Source: Apium graveolens (Eukaryota > Streptophyta > Magnoliopsida > Apiales > Apiaceae). Taken from it: a stretch of 64,000 nt of DNA. The stretch spans positions 66,032,219-66,096,218 of the forward strand of contig NC_133657.1 of NCBI RefSeq assembly GCF_009905375.1. The letters are read 5' to 3'. The notes under the pieces are model-generated. The model had not been told where the DNA came from and searched no databases. It was given only the letters and a program-made list of their open reading frames with translations. Shown piece by piece: positions 10,130-20,330 of the stretch. Position numbers and translations under genes: made by a program. Numbering within the stretch: position 1 is the stretch's first letter; each line of letters starts with the position of its first letter.

Positions 10130-13100
10130 ATGGCACCAAAGGATTTAATCATTGATGGAGCAAAGTTTGTTCCAAACAACTATGCTGCAATTCTTGATCA
10201 TGCTGAAGCTCCATCTGAATTGCATTTTGTGCAAGATCTTCTTGCACATAGTGAGGTTGGGTACGCCTTAACTCAGCCTGAATTCTTTTCAAGTCAACAA
10301 GTTCTGAGGTTCTGGAGGACTGGCGTTTTTGATGATGGTGGTAACCGTGGAACTCCCAGTATTATTTTCCAAGTGGGTGATTCATCTTTTGTAGTCACTC
10401 CTGGTACAGTACGCAGGGCTTTACATCTTCCAGAGAATTGTACTTTCTCAGTTCCAGAGGACTCAGCCCTTCGGGAGTTAATGGCTGAATTGGGATATGA
10501 AAAGAGTCTGACGAAACTTGGACAATTGAAACGGGCTAATATCAGAAGAGAATGGAGTTTCTTCTTCGATTGCATCACCAAGGCCTTTGGCAACAAGTGT
10601 TCAAATTTTGATGCCATCCCAATTCTAAGTCAGCACATCGGGTATGCTATTATCCATCAAACACATTTTGATTTTGCAACTGGAATAATTGGTTTTATTG
10701 GGGATAGGATGACAGAGGATCGAGATGTTGTTTATTTTGCTAGATTCTGTCAACTTATTTATACGTATTGTACTGCTGAACCCCAGTTAGTCAGCACTCA
10801 AACCCCACCTTTTAAGGTTGCAAAAAGGTACTTTAACGACCTGATAAATGCTGACACAAAGAAATCAATGGTGAGACAATTACAGATTCCTCAGTCTGTG
10901 AAACAGATTCTGGTAAATGCTGATCCAGCTACTTACAAATCTGTTTACTCAAATGTTCAACCAACTCACCATAACCAAAATCCATCAACTTCAGTCCCTA
11001 CCTCTCATTCTACTCAACCTACCCTCAGAACTTATCTCAAATCCTATCTCTCCACTTCACAGAATGCTCAACCTTCTTCTTCAGCACCTACTGTGAAGCC
11101 TACATCCTCTAAGCCAAAGAGAACAAAGACTGTTCCTCAAACATCTCAGAAGAAGCGGAGGATTACTTTGAGAGATGAATCAGATTCTGAGGATCAGATT
11201 CCATCTTCAGAACCTATGATATATGAAGCTGAGAAGGCAACTTCTCAGAAGGATTCTGCAATTGGGGGTTCTAGGCTTCTCAAGAGGCTTAGACGTATGA
11301 CGGTTCCTGCAACTCCCAAGGAATCCACATCAACAAGGAAGTACAAGAAACAGAGGGCACAGAGGCCAGTTTCAGATGATGAGGAGGAAGCAGCTAAGGA
11401 AGGGGATCAGGAATCTCTGATCTCGCAAGACAAGGAATTTGCTCCAGTCACTGCTTCTCCGTCAACTCAATCTCAGGAACCTGTATCTGACAAGGCTAAT
11501 TCACCTTCTATATCTCTTGTTGATCCAGGCACAAGTGCTGAAATTGATATTCAGAACTTGGTTGTGCCTGAAATACTTTTGTTAGAAGCTCCAACAACAA
11601 ATAATCCTTCCACAACACCTGTTACTGATGCTGTTCAAACTCCTGAGTTATCACTATCACCTTCTCTGCATCAAGATGATGATCAGATTTTAGGTGAGCA
11701 TCAGGATATGGCTGTTGATCAGAACTTAGTATCCGATCAGCAATTCGAGGATGTTGAAGCCTCCATTGCTACTCACACAGTTGTCTTATCAGAAGATACT
11801 GATTCTTTAAGTTCTGATGCTGCAAATGTTGGAGATACTGGTGAAGCTGCTACAACTGTAGATGCTGATGCAGCAGGTCCTTCAGGACATACTCCTCCAT
11901 TGACTCTTCCTAAGTCTGAACTGCTAAAGGAGTTTGTTATCAGGGATGCACCAGTACCTTGGAGTGAAACTCCTGCAGGTCAGGAGTGGACTAAGGAATG
12001 GAACTCAGTTTCATGTGTTCCAAATGCTTTACATCTTGCTGAGCACTTGACTAAAGCTGATGAAATGTTAAATTCTGATGATTGTAAAACCCAGCTTAGA
12101 GTCACTGCATTGAGTACTAAACATCTACAAGGTCTTCATTCCAATACTCATGCAGAGCTACACAAGATTCAGGAGAACTTTATTAAACAGGAACAAGTTT
12201 GGAAACTTGATAAGAAAAAGTTCTTCCAACCTACCATTGACAGGGTTGCTTATATTGAGAAAACTCAAGAGAAGCAACAAGCTCAGATTGATCAAATTCT
12301 GACAAATCAAGCTTCTCAGCAATCGCAACTTACTGAAATCCAGACCTCAGTGGAACTACTTATTTCTCTTTTATTACCTGCTGATGCCAAAAAGGGGGAG
12401 AAGGTAATTAAGTCCAAATGCAAAACCAACAAGTCACTGCAAGGAAAGGATGATGGAAAAGATGACCAAGGAAACTCTGGAATGGGTAGTGGTCATAGTC
12501 AAGGTAGAAGGTTTACATCAAGACAAGCTAGTCACAGAACAAGTTCTGATACTGGGAAAAGAATAAGTTCTGCTGCTGGTAAAAGGATAAGTTCTGATGA
12601 ACTTCTAGATCTTGATGAGGAAATGTCAAGACAGTTATTTCTTCAAGAAAATCCAGGGATGGACTTGGAAAGTTTAAAGGAAGAAGAAGCCAGACTTAAA
12701 TCAGAGAAAGTTATATCTAAATCTGAAGCTTCTGGTAAAAAGTTACTTCCAAAACCTAAAGGCATTGTGATCAAAGAAAAGATACATACTGAAGAAACTT
12801 TGGCTAGATCACAACCACAGATAGATCCAAGATCCAAGGGTAAAGAAAAGGTTGGTGAACCTATCAAGCCTTATGTACCTCCTGAGGAAGAAGAAATTAC
12901 TGATGGAAAAGATAATCTTGCTCTGACTTCAAGAAAAGTTCTTAAAACAACCTCTGACATGGCTCAAGTTGTTCAGAGTCAAGAAATTGTAAGTTCTGAT
13001 ATTCAGAAGAAGCAAGTAACCTCTGACAGTGCTCAAGTTAACTTGATATCAGAAAATAAATCTAAAACACTCCTACCAGGATTCACTAAAGCAAAACAGA

Positions 13101-13837
13101 CTCAATCTTTGAAGACTACTTCAAGTGGTTTTGAAGCAAGAGTAGTTACTGGAAATGAAGCTAGAGATAAAACTGGATTGGGAAGTGCTGATGAAAGAAG
13201 AGTACACAACACTACTGATGATCCAACTTCCTTGAGTGAACCAGGTATTGGAGCAACTCCTGAAAGATTGAATCAACTAGAATCTGTACAGATGGTTTAC
13301 CATACCTACTTGAAAGAATACATCATGTTGTATTTCATGACAGATGGTAGGGTTTATCATATAAGACAAAATGCCATTCCGTTGAAGTATTTTGAAGAAT
13401 TGGAGCATGTATTGTTCTTACTTCAAGTGGATGACAGAATAACAGAGACTGCTGCAAACTACTTAAAGGAACAAATTCAGAGACAGAAAAGACTTTATTC
13501 TGTTAAGTCTGACAGCAGATATGTTCCAAAGTACAGAAATCACAATGGTGATATTGTTGATATGAAGCCTAATACTGCACAGATCAGAACATATCTTGGT
13601 ATTAAGGGGCTTGAATTCAATCTAGAGTCTAATAAAGCTTATGTCATAAGACTAGATCGGGAGTTGAGAAAAGCAAAGATTAATGATCTCAGAGCTGCAA
13701 TATTTCAAACTGGTGAAGATACTGCAGAGCTTAAAGATGTCAAACGGAGAATGATTGATGAACTCAGATATGCTGAGAAATGTTTGTTGAAGAATTATCT
13801 CAGAACAACTTCTGACATCAGAGAGATCAGAAAATGA
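10130..13837 (+). CDS. SIRE-1 third ORF (additional/env-like protein, 1235 aa)
   Basis: SIRE-lineage elements often carry an extra ORF after pol, historically called env-like; its function is not established. Residues about 30-230 form a globular region with conserved aromatics, similar in layout to the plant-transposon-protein domain commonly annotated next to such elements (I recall Pfam PF20167, not checked). Residues about 270-640 are low-complexity and Ser/Thr/Pro/acid-rich. Residues about 667-747 look coiled-coil, with Gln-rich heptads. A second compact domain lies at about 1050-1120 (YFMTDGRVYHI ... LKEQIQRQ), followed by a charged helical tail. I see no convincing signal peptide or membrane segment, so an envelope role is not supported. 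The ORF is intact. Regulation is probably from its own upstream TATA-like region rather than from pol readthrough. Confidence 0.85.
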   Translation: MAPKDLIIDGAKFVPNNYAAILDHAEAPSELHFVQDLLAHSEVGYALTQPEFFSSQQVLRFWRTGVFDDGGNRGTPSIIFQVGDSSFVVTPGTVRRALHLPENCTFSVPEDSALRELMAELGYEKSLTKLGQLKRANIRREWSFFFDCITKAFGNKCSNFDAIPILSQHIGYAIIHQTHFDFATGIIGFIGDRMTEDRDVVYFARFCQLIYTYCTAEPQLVSTQTPPFKVAKRYFNDLINADTKKSMVRQLQIPQSVKQILVNADPATYKSVYSNVQPTHHNQNPSTSVPTSHSTQPTLRTYLKSYLSTSQNAQPSSSAPTVKPTSSKPKRTKTVPQTSQKKRRITLRDESDSEDQIPSSEPMIYEAEKATSQKDSAIGGSRLLKRLRRMTVPATPKESTSTRKYKKQRAQRPVSDDEEEAAKEGDQESLISQDKEFAPVTASPSTQSQEPVSDKANSPSISLVDPGTSAEIDIQNLVVPEILLLEAPTTNNPSTTPVTDAVQTPELSLSPSLHQDDDQILGEHQDMAVDQNLVSDQQFEDVEASIATHTVVLSEDTDSLSSDAANVGDTGEAATTVDADAAGPSGHTPPLTLPKSELLKEFVIRDAPVPWSETPAGQEWTKEWNSVSCVPNALHLAEHLTKADEMLNSDDCKTQLRVTALSTKHLQGLHSNTHAELHKIQENFIKQEQVWKLDKKKFFQPTIDRVAYIEKTQEKQQAQIDQILTNQASQQSQLTEIQTSVELLISLLLPADAKKGEKVIKSKCKTNKSLQGKDDGKDDQGNSGMGSGHSQGRRFTSRQASHRTSSDTGKRISSAAGKRISSDELLDLDEEMSRQLFLQENPGMDLESLKEEEARLKSEKVISKSEASGKKLLPKPKGIVIKEKIHTEETLARSQPQIDPRSKGKEKVGEPIKPYVPPEEEEITDGKDNLALTSRKVLKTTSDMAQVVQSQEIVSSDIQKKQVTSDSAQVNLISENKSKTLLPGFTKAKQTQSLKTTSSGFEARVVTGNEARDKTGLGSADERRVHNTTDDPTSLSEPGIGATPERLNQLESVQMVYHTYLKEYIMLYFMTDGRVYHIRQNAIPLKYFEELEHVLFLLQVDDRITETAANYLKEQIQRQKRLYSVKSDSRYVPKYRNHNGDIVDMKPNTAQIRTYLGIKGLEFNLESNKAYVIRLDRELRKAKINDLRAAIFQTGEDTAELKDVKRRMIDELRYAEKCLLKNYLRTTSDIREIRK

Positions 13838-14044
13838 TGAAGCCAAGTCGAAGATCTACAACTGCTTAAATTCTGATATTTATACAGATTGAAGTTGTTA
13901 TCAGAAGTTGAATTGGTAAAAACTTTAAGGACTGTAAGTTGTAGTTATCTTGTCTATTTCTCATGCATTTGTACTTAATGTTTTTGACATCATCAAATAT
14001 CTGTTAAACTTGTATATTTTGTTAATTTACAAGTTGGGGGAGAT
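13838..14044 (+). other. SIRE-1 3' untranslated region and polypurine tract
   Basis: Non-coding DNA ends in AAGTTGGGGGAGAT immediately before the 3' LTR, the purine-rich primer for plus-strand synthesis. SIRE-2 and SIRE-3 have the same GGGGGAGAT sequence at the same place. Confidence 0.85.
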
Positions 14045-14643
14045 TGTTAGATATATTTGATAATGTCATGGCTAATATGTTTTATGTTTAGATTTCAGAT
14101 CTTATTTGAACAGAACAAATCAGTACTTAACTGATCAGTACTTATACTGGAAGTCAGAACTTAAGGGATATCAGTACTTATGTTATCAGGAGACAGATAT
14201 CAGAACTTAAGTGCTGAAGGATGATCAGATAAGGACAGTAGCTGATTAAAGTTAAGAAGATCAAGATAAACATAAGAAGAGATATGCATGAAGAAGGAAT
14301 TCCGTGAAGAATGGAATACTTGGAATAGAAGATATCTGATTGATATATTTTAGGAAGCAGAATTATATTCTATATCAATTAGCGAATATCTTGTAACTGT
14401 GTAGTATATAAACACAGAAATAGAGTTTACACTATATGTGTTATCATTATCGAGAATATTATTTAATATAACTCTAGCAGCTCTCGTGATATTTTGTTCA
14501 TCACTGAGAGATAACAGTTCCAGATTGTAACAGAGTTTATTGTTTAAATAAAGTTTGTTTTCTGTTACATAAGTTCTTGAAGTTTGATTTGATTGTGATA
14601 AACACTGTATTCACCCCCTCTACAGTGAAAGTGTGACCTAACA
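14045..14643 (+). repeat. 3' LTR of SIRE-1
   Basis: 599 bp, matching the 5' LTR except for G at 14393 (A at 1777) in my reading. It is followed by the target duplicate ATTTT at 14644-14648. Confidence 0.95.
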
Positions 14644-14648
14644 ATTTT

Positions 14649-15622
14649 CATAACAGAGGTTTTCAAGGAGTGTATGAAATGTATATATATATAGGTATAT
14701 ATATATATATATATATCGGGACTTAATGAAGTATCTCGTAACTTCATTATTTATAATGATATTTCAAGGATTGAATCTATTCAAATCTTATCTTGTAGTC
14801 TGATCTATGTGGTGAACTTTTGAAACAGATTATATTGGAGTATCTTGTAACTTCACCTTTTCAACTTATATCTGGTTAATGATTATCTTATACATGACAT
14901 AGATTTTCAGAAAAACGTTGAGACAAGGTTAAATATATGAGATCACCTTGTAACGATATTTTTATACAGTTATAAACTGGAACTCTGCGTATATTATGCA
15001 TGGCAGAGGATTTCAAAGATTTTGAAAAGTATATATACATATATACTAAATATTTTGTGACTTGGTCGCATTAAGAGGTCAAACTTGGTTCAATTCTTCT
15101 TGACCAAGACTTTCATGAGTGCTATGAGAATGCTCATATATTGTTAATCATTATACATATTATTTTGGTGGACTTGTTGCTCACCATTGCTTTCTTCCTT
15201 CATCACACAACAACAGATAAACAAGATGAACAGGACCAAGCTCCCAATTCGTGAGCGGATAGGAAACGTTCCGCAGTTTCCTGTAGGCGTTGATGCCACC
15301 GTAGCTGAGGTAGGAACTACCAATAGGCTAGGTTTTCAACTATTGATGTACCAGACTTATGTATATTATGAATTGTAATAATGGCAAAGAATATGTAAAT
15401 TTATTCAGAAACCCTTTTCAGGTGTAATGACTTATAATTGTGGAATAAAATGACTTGTGTTATTTTTGGTATTCATCTCTGAGACTATAACTTGTGGTGT
15501 GTGTGTGTATATTGTGGGGTCAAAGTACGCAGTGGTTGGTTGACTGTTAAGATTAAGTTTTGATAAGGGAAATGGAACTCGTGACAACCTGAATCCCCGA
15601 CCCCGGATTTGGGGGTGCTACA
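14649..15622 (+). mobile_element. Right part of the interrupted gypsy-like LTR
   Basis: This continues the LTR split by SIRE-1. It is non-coding with TA repeats near 14680-14715 and a GT microsatellite near 15497, and it ends CCCCGGATTTGGGGGTGCTACA-like (terminal CA at 15621-15622). The next bases, CTGAGGCACC, show no primer-binding site, so this is a 3' LTR or a solo LTR. A 63-codon ORF at 15187-15378 sits in it; I treat it as probably meaningless. The boundary is supported by MULE copy B, where the matching sequence runs uninterrupted through this point. Confidence 0.6.
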
Positions 15623-17283
15623 CTGAGGCACCAAATATGTTCAGCACATAGTTCTCTTCAACCCATACGAAAAAGTATGTCATCCTTTTAATTATGTTTA
15701 TATATGTATATAATTTTTTTGCTCATTTGTTAAATATTTTCTTTAAATCAGGGAAATGGGAGGCCACATGAATGTTTTTTTTGGGGTGGAGTGGTAATTC
15801 GAGAAGGTACTAATATCAACTACTCTATCGATCCCAAGAAAATGATGTTTATTAGGTTTGGTGCCTGTTTTGATGAGCTTAAACGTCTTGTATACAATTT
15901 AATGAATATTAGTTCTTATCAATGGAATCTGAAATTGAGTTTGAAGTATCCTTACCTTGGTCAGTACAACTTAGTTGAAGATTTTTATCAAATGGAAATA
16001 TTAAGTGATGATGATTTTACCTATATGTTAAATGTCCCTGCCATGTTGCTGAATGTCCAAGGAGATGTTTCTTTGTTCATCGAAATAGAGGAAGTTGCTG
16101 TTGATGACCCGTACTCTTTCCAACCGAATTTAGGGTCACAACCGACACAATTAACATACGGGAGTAATGTCAACCCAGGATGGTCAGATATACATTTTCA
16201 AGGTGGAGGGTACAGAGGCGAAACAACCGAAAAAGGTGGAGGGTACGTAGGAGGCAGTAGTCAACATGGTGGAGGGTATGGAGGGGAAAGTAGTCAATAC
16301 GGCGGATGGTATGGAAGGGAAAGTAGTCAATACGGCGGATGGTATGGAAGGGAAAGTGGTCAATATGGTGGAGGGTATGGAGGGGAGAGTAGTCAATATG
16401 GTGGAGGGTATGGAGGGGGGGTAGTCAATATGGTGGAGGGTATAGAGAGGGGGGGGGGGTAGTCAATATGATGGAGGGTATGGAGGGGGGTAGTGAATAT
16501 GGTGGAGGGTACGAAAGGGGAGTAGTCAATATGGTGGAGGGTGTTGAGGGGGGGGCAGTGAATATGGTGGAGGGTTAGGAGGGGAGAGTAGTCTATTTGG
16601 TGGAGGGTATGAAGGGGGGAGTAGTTTTGAAAATGAGGAAGAAGGTGGGGGTAATGTAGAGATGGTGGGAAGAGGTTCAGGTAAGCGGTAGCCCTCCTCG
16701 CAGATGAAGCTGTAGATAATTCATCCAGTTAGGATGATTTTCACCTTCATGATGATGATGGGGAAGAAGATTCATCAGGCAGCGATGAAGGGGGAGGGCA
16801 TGTAGAGAGGAATGCAGAAATTTCTAGCATGTTTCCAATAGCCGGGGAAGAGCATCATGTTCCAAGAGCTCCATGGTTCCGCACAGAGAAATATATTCCC
16901 CCAATAATAGATAGCCCTAACGATATGTATGTTGATGAAGACCTTGATCAGGGGGAACTGAGTGAAGGAAAATGTCACCGTGACAAAGCAACCCTGTTGT
17001 TGGCAGTCAAGCGTGCTCATATTACCACTGATCGTACATATAAAACGAGAAAGAGTAACAAAGAACAACTCATTGTTCAGTGCCGGGCTGAGGGCTGTAA
17101 CTGGAGGATGCGAGCTGCTTTCATGCATAATTCTGGTTACTGGAGGATAAATGTCAATAGAGAGGAACACAGATGCTTGGTTGATCAGCCGTTGCAAGAT
17201 CACAAGAAGCTATCTGCAAGGATGATTTCGCAGCTTGTGAAACCACTTGTAAGCAATTTAACATACATAACTATTTAACTTCC
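15623..17283 (+). pseudogene. MULE copy A: 5' part of a Mutator-like transposase gene
   Basis: Mutator-like transposases cut and paste MULE elements. One exon begins at about 15628, an intron spans 15675-15751 (GTATGT...TCAG), and the next exon runs to a donor at 17248/17249. The N-terminal region (15752-16190) resembles a PB1-like domain seen in plant MULE proteins. It is followed by glycine-rich GGGYGGESSQY repeats, an acidic patch, then the MuDR-type WRKY/GCM1 zinc finger (C-x4-C ... H-x-C, about 17070-17175). The repeat tract contains a frameshift in a G run near 16420-16460. The catalytic exon found in copy B is absent: similarity stops inside the intron at about 17283. It is about 95% identical by eye to copy B. 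Its upstream part is probably left of the gypsy-like LTR, outside the window. Confidence 0.8.
16204..16630 (+). repeat. Coding minisatellite of about 33 bp (Gly-Tyr-Ser repeats) in MULE copy A
   Basis: About a dozen imperfect units of the form GGTGGAGGGTATGGAGGGG-AAAGTAGTCAATAC encode an 11-residue GGGYGGESSQY repeat. G-run length changes break the frame in the distal units. The same array occurs in copy B with a different unit count. Confidence 0.85.
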
Positions 17284-18120
17284 CTACATATTAATTTTGA
17301 TAATCTTAGAAGTACCATTTTATTCATATTATATTTAAAATGACTAAATCTAGTAAAATTTATCTCTATTATTAATATATGTATAGTTTTTTTTGTCAAG
17401 AATATATGCATAGCTTTAAATGTACTTTTAATGACTTTTCAATTATTCTTATAAATAATTATTATATTATAGATTAAACAAACTATGTAATAGTAAAAGT
17501 ATAAATAATTGGTAATTTGTAGTTTTTAAATTATACAAACTCTTATTACATATATAAGTGTCCAAAGAAAACATTAACCAACCGATTCTAAAATATCTTC
17601 TAAAATAATTTTATTTTCTGCTAAAAATTACCATGATCCAAAAAACTTTATTTCAACTAACTTTACTGTTGGGGAAGTTCGCCATGAATATTAGAAATGA
17701 ACACTCGAGAAAAGATGCATGTATATTTACTCCGAAACAAATATTTTCTTTTTATATGCCAACAAGCTTTATTCGATTGGTCATTTCTGTAACCATTTTA
17801 TTCGATTCTATTCATATATCAAAGCAATTATTTTTTAGTTCACCATTAATTGAATATAAATAACTACTTAATTATAACCAACTATTTAATTACACATTAT
17901 AAATTAAACAAATTTAATCGATGAATTAATTAACTATATTTAGGCCTAACTAAATATAAATTAAAGCAATTATTACCTAATTAATTAACTAAATAAATCA
18001 AAGCAATTATTAAATCAAAGCAACTAATTAAATAAAAGCAATTATTTCAGAAGCAACTAAATTTATTTAACCAAGAATGTAATTAAGCATATGCAAATAA
18101 TTAAATTCGAAAAAAAATTA
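17284..18120. other. AT-rich spacer
   Basis: No gene found. The sequence is strongly AT-rich with repeated AAAGCAATTATT-like words at about 17820-18060. A 76-codon ORF at 17633-17863 shows no recognisable protein features. Confidence 0.6.
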
Positions 18121-18139
18121 AGATAAAACAGTAAATAAG

Positions 18140-18370
18140 AGATACCTGAGAACGCCGGTTGTACAGAGAAACACTGGAGAACGCCTCTTGCTCCGGGGGT
18201 TAGCTGACCAAAAATCTCTCTTCTCCACCGAAGAATGCCGGTTCCTCCGGGTATCTTTTGTAAGCCTTCAATTTTTTTGAGCCTTTCTTCCGACTGCTCT
18301 CTCTTTCTTTCTTATCCACTCTCTTTCTTTCTTTCTTATCCTTTCTTTCTTCTTTCTTTCTCTCCATATT
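18140..18370 (-). other. GC-rich repeats and CT-rich tract, possible leader exon on the minus strand
   Basis: Read on the minus strand, a GA-rich microsatellite (about 18290-18362) is followed by three related blocks of the type CCGGAG-AA-GGC(A/G)TTCT, then CTCAG|GTATC at about 18150, a possible 5' splice site. Related blocks occur at 33131-33187. The arrangement resembles an untranslated first exon or a MULE end region. No protein was recognised. Confidence 0.35.
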
Positions 18371-19010
18371 AGTAATACTTGACTAATAATTATAATTACA
18401 TAATATTACTTTATACTCATATGTTTATATGTCTATTATTACGGATTTTATCAAATTATATAATATTACTTTATTCATAAATTTATTTAATATTATTCTG
18501 TAATCATATTATTCCAATGTTCAAAAATGTATATAATATTACTTTATACTAATAGAATATTATTTTGTATTCATATTATTACTATATTAAAAATCAATAT
18601 GTTCCTAAACTTTGCTAACAAAGAAAAAAGTAAATTACACTAAATACCCTCCCATCCAATAAAAATTATACTATTCTATGCCCATTATGGTAAATATACT
18701 TTCAGTTATGGATAGTCCAATTTTAAATGGGTTAACCAGCTCTTCTATTTTTACACTTTTTTGGGTTAAAAGATGGATAATCCAGTTTATGAAATCATAT
18801 CAAATATTGTGTAACAAATAAAAAGATCATGCCTATGATTACTCCTCAGTTTAAGTAAAATTCAAATTCAAATTACACTAATGCTTTAATCAAGTGTAAA
18901 CATATAATTTAAATTCAAATATATTCTCTCTTCATATCAATTATCAGCCTCATTGATTTTCAATTATTCATGAAAGTATATATAAAGTGTCGTCATCTAC
19001 GCTAGAATTA
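18371..19010. other. AT-rich spacer
   Basis: Repeated TATAATATTACTTTATACT-like words occur between about 18390 and 18560. Nothing else is recognised. Confidence 0.5.
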
Positions 19011-19059
19011 GGTTTGTATTTGTCAATGTGTTCTCGATTCTAATTCAGTTTTTTTTTTG

Positions 19060-20330
19060 GTTTTGCAGGTTACAAATGTTCTGAGCATCATAGTATCTTG
19101 ATTTTGATTTAAGGTATATATCTATATATGTTATATCCATCTATTCTCTCTGTTTTTTAAGATTATAAGATCTGATTGTATTGATTATGCTCATTGATAC
19201 TCACTCTTCTCTAATTGATACTCACTCTTCTTGAAATCTCACTCTTCTCTAATTCTTTTTGCAGGTAATGTGTTATGCGAATCTCAATCAGGTTTCATTT
19301 GTGGAATATAACAGGTTTGTAAATCTATATTAACACTCGCATATCATGTATTTGATTCACAAATATACTTATATTGATTAGACTATTCTCAAATAATCTA
19401 ATTTAATTCTCTCTCTTTGCAGAATGATGAATTTGAAATAAAGAAAAATCACGTAAATTGCTTTATTTTAGGAGTACACGCGGTTCGTTTACCAAGTGTT
19501 TGATTAAATTACTAATTTGTTCAAGTGTTTGATTTGGTATGTCTTTCTTCTTTTGATCGTGATGCAGAATGACATTGAGTCAAGACTATCCTCAGACATG
19601 TCTAATCCATACACAGGCCAGCATATTGATCCGAAAAAAGGACATTAATACAACCTGTTGGCCCTGATCGCAGTGATGTTAACCAATCTCTGAATTCATC
19701 AGGTTTCATTTTTTGTCAAAGTTGATTCTTGGTATTTATTTGCAACTATCAATGTCCCTTAACCATATATTTATGAAAACCATATATGTAAACTTTATTT
19801 TAATTGCAGATGGTATTGCACGTTTAGTACAACTAGCACATGACATCATAGTGCTATAACCCAGCAACTGAGTAACTCAGGTTTGGACAATTTTTTTTTT
19901 GAATTTTGTTGATGAATACTTGGTAAACGTTAAAGTGTATAACTACGTACAAGTTGAACATATATACTAATTTTCAGTTCCTTTTATTCAGATCTAATGA
20001 GGCGACTACCCTTACTTAAGTTTCCTCCAAATAATAAGTTTATCAAATAAACCTAAAGAGAATCAGAATGCATCACCTAGACACTTACTTGGTGAAATGA
20101 CTCTTTGTGAATATGAAGGTCAAGTTTGTGGAATATCTTCTGGGAGAATGGAGAAATTGTGGAAGAAGTTCAAATTGTGGAAACAAAATTCCAAGATAAA
20201 TTTTACTCATCTGATTCCTCCTGGTGTTGAGACTGGTAAGAGCGCTTAAAAAGTTGCATATCCCTCTGTTGATGCAAGTTTTTTGTTGTTTTTCTAAGCT
20301 GCAATGCTTTATTCTATATTCAGGATATAA
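19060..20330 (+). pseudogene. Degenerate multi-exon gene fragment, unrecognised
   Basis: Several short pieces are bounded by TTGCAG or TCAG and GT sites (near 19070-19115, 19263-19315, 19420, 19565-19702, 19810-19880, 19990-20235), which looks like an exon-intron pattern. The last piece stays open for about 65 codons (about 20050-20236), including LGEMTLCEYEGQVCGI. Other pieces contain stops. I cannot name the protein. It may be host-gene pieces captured by a transposon, or simply decayed DNA. Confidence 0.3.

Larger units (their letters stand above)
1429..14643 (+). mobile_element. SIRE-1: apparently intact Ty1/copia SIRE-type retrotransposon, 13.2 kb
   Basis: The element has two 599-bp LTRs starting TGTTAG and ending AACA, flanked by the 5-bp direct repeat ATTTT (1424-1428 and 14644-14648). 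Next to the 5' LTR is a primer-binding site complementary to initiator tRNA-Met, and a GGGGGAGA polypurine tract precedes the 3' LTR. Order is gag, pol (protease, integrase, RT, RNase H), a small ORF and a large third ORF, all on the plus strand. Protease-integrase-RT-RNase H order defines Ty1/copia; the extra 3' ORF and size fit the SIRE/Maximus lineage. By eye the LTRs differ at one site (1777 A, 14393 G), so insertion was recent. All three large ORFs are open, so it could be autonomous. Confidence 0.95.

Noticed and set aside
10130..13837. A retroviral-type envelope gene
   Set aside because: No signal peptide, no convincing membrane anchor and no cleavage site were seen; position alone does not establish an envelope.
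15187..15378. 63-codon ORF as a host gene
   Set aside because: It lies in the gypsy-like LTR, has no recognisable domain and no supporting structure.
16184..16396. Minus-strand ORF rich in Thr-Phe-Pro-Ser repeats
   Set aside because: Antisense reading of the same minisatellite.
16204..16630. Glycine-rich cell-wall protein
   Set aside because: The GGGYGG repeat sits in frame between MULE N-terminal and zinc-finger regions and recurs in copy B, so it belongs to the transposase.
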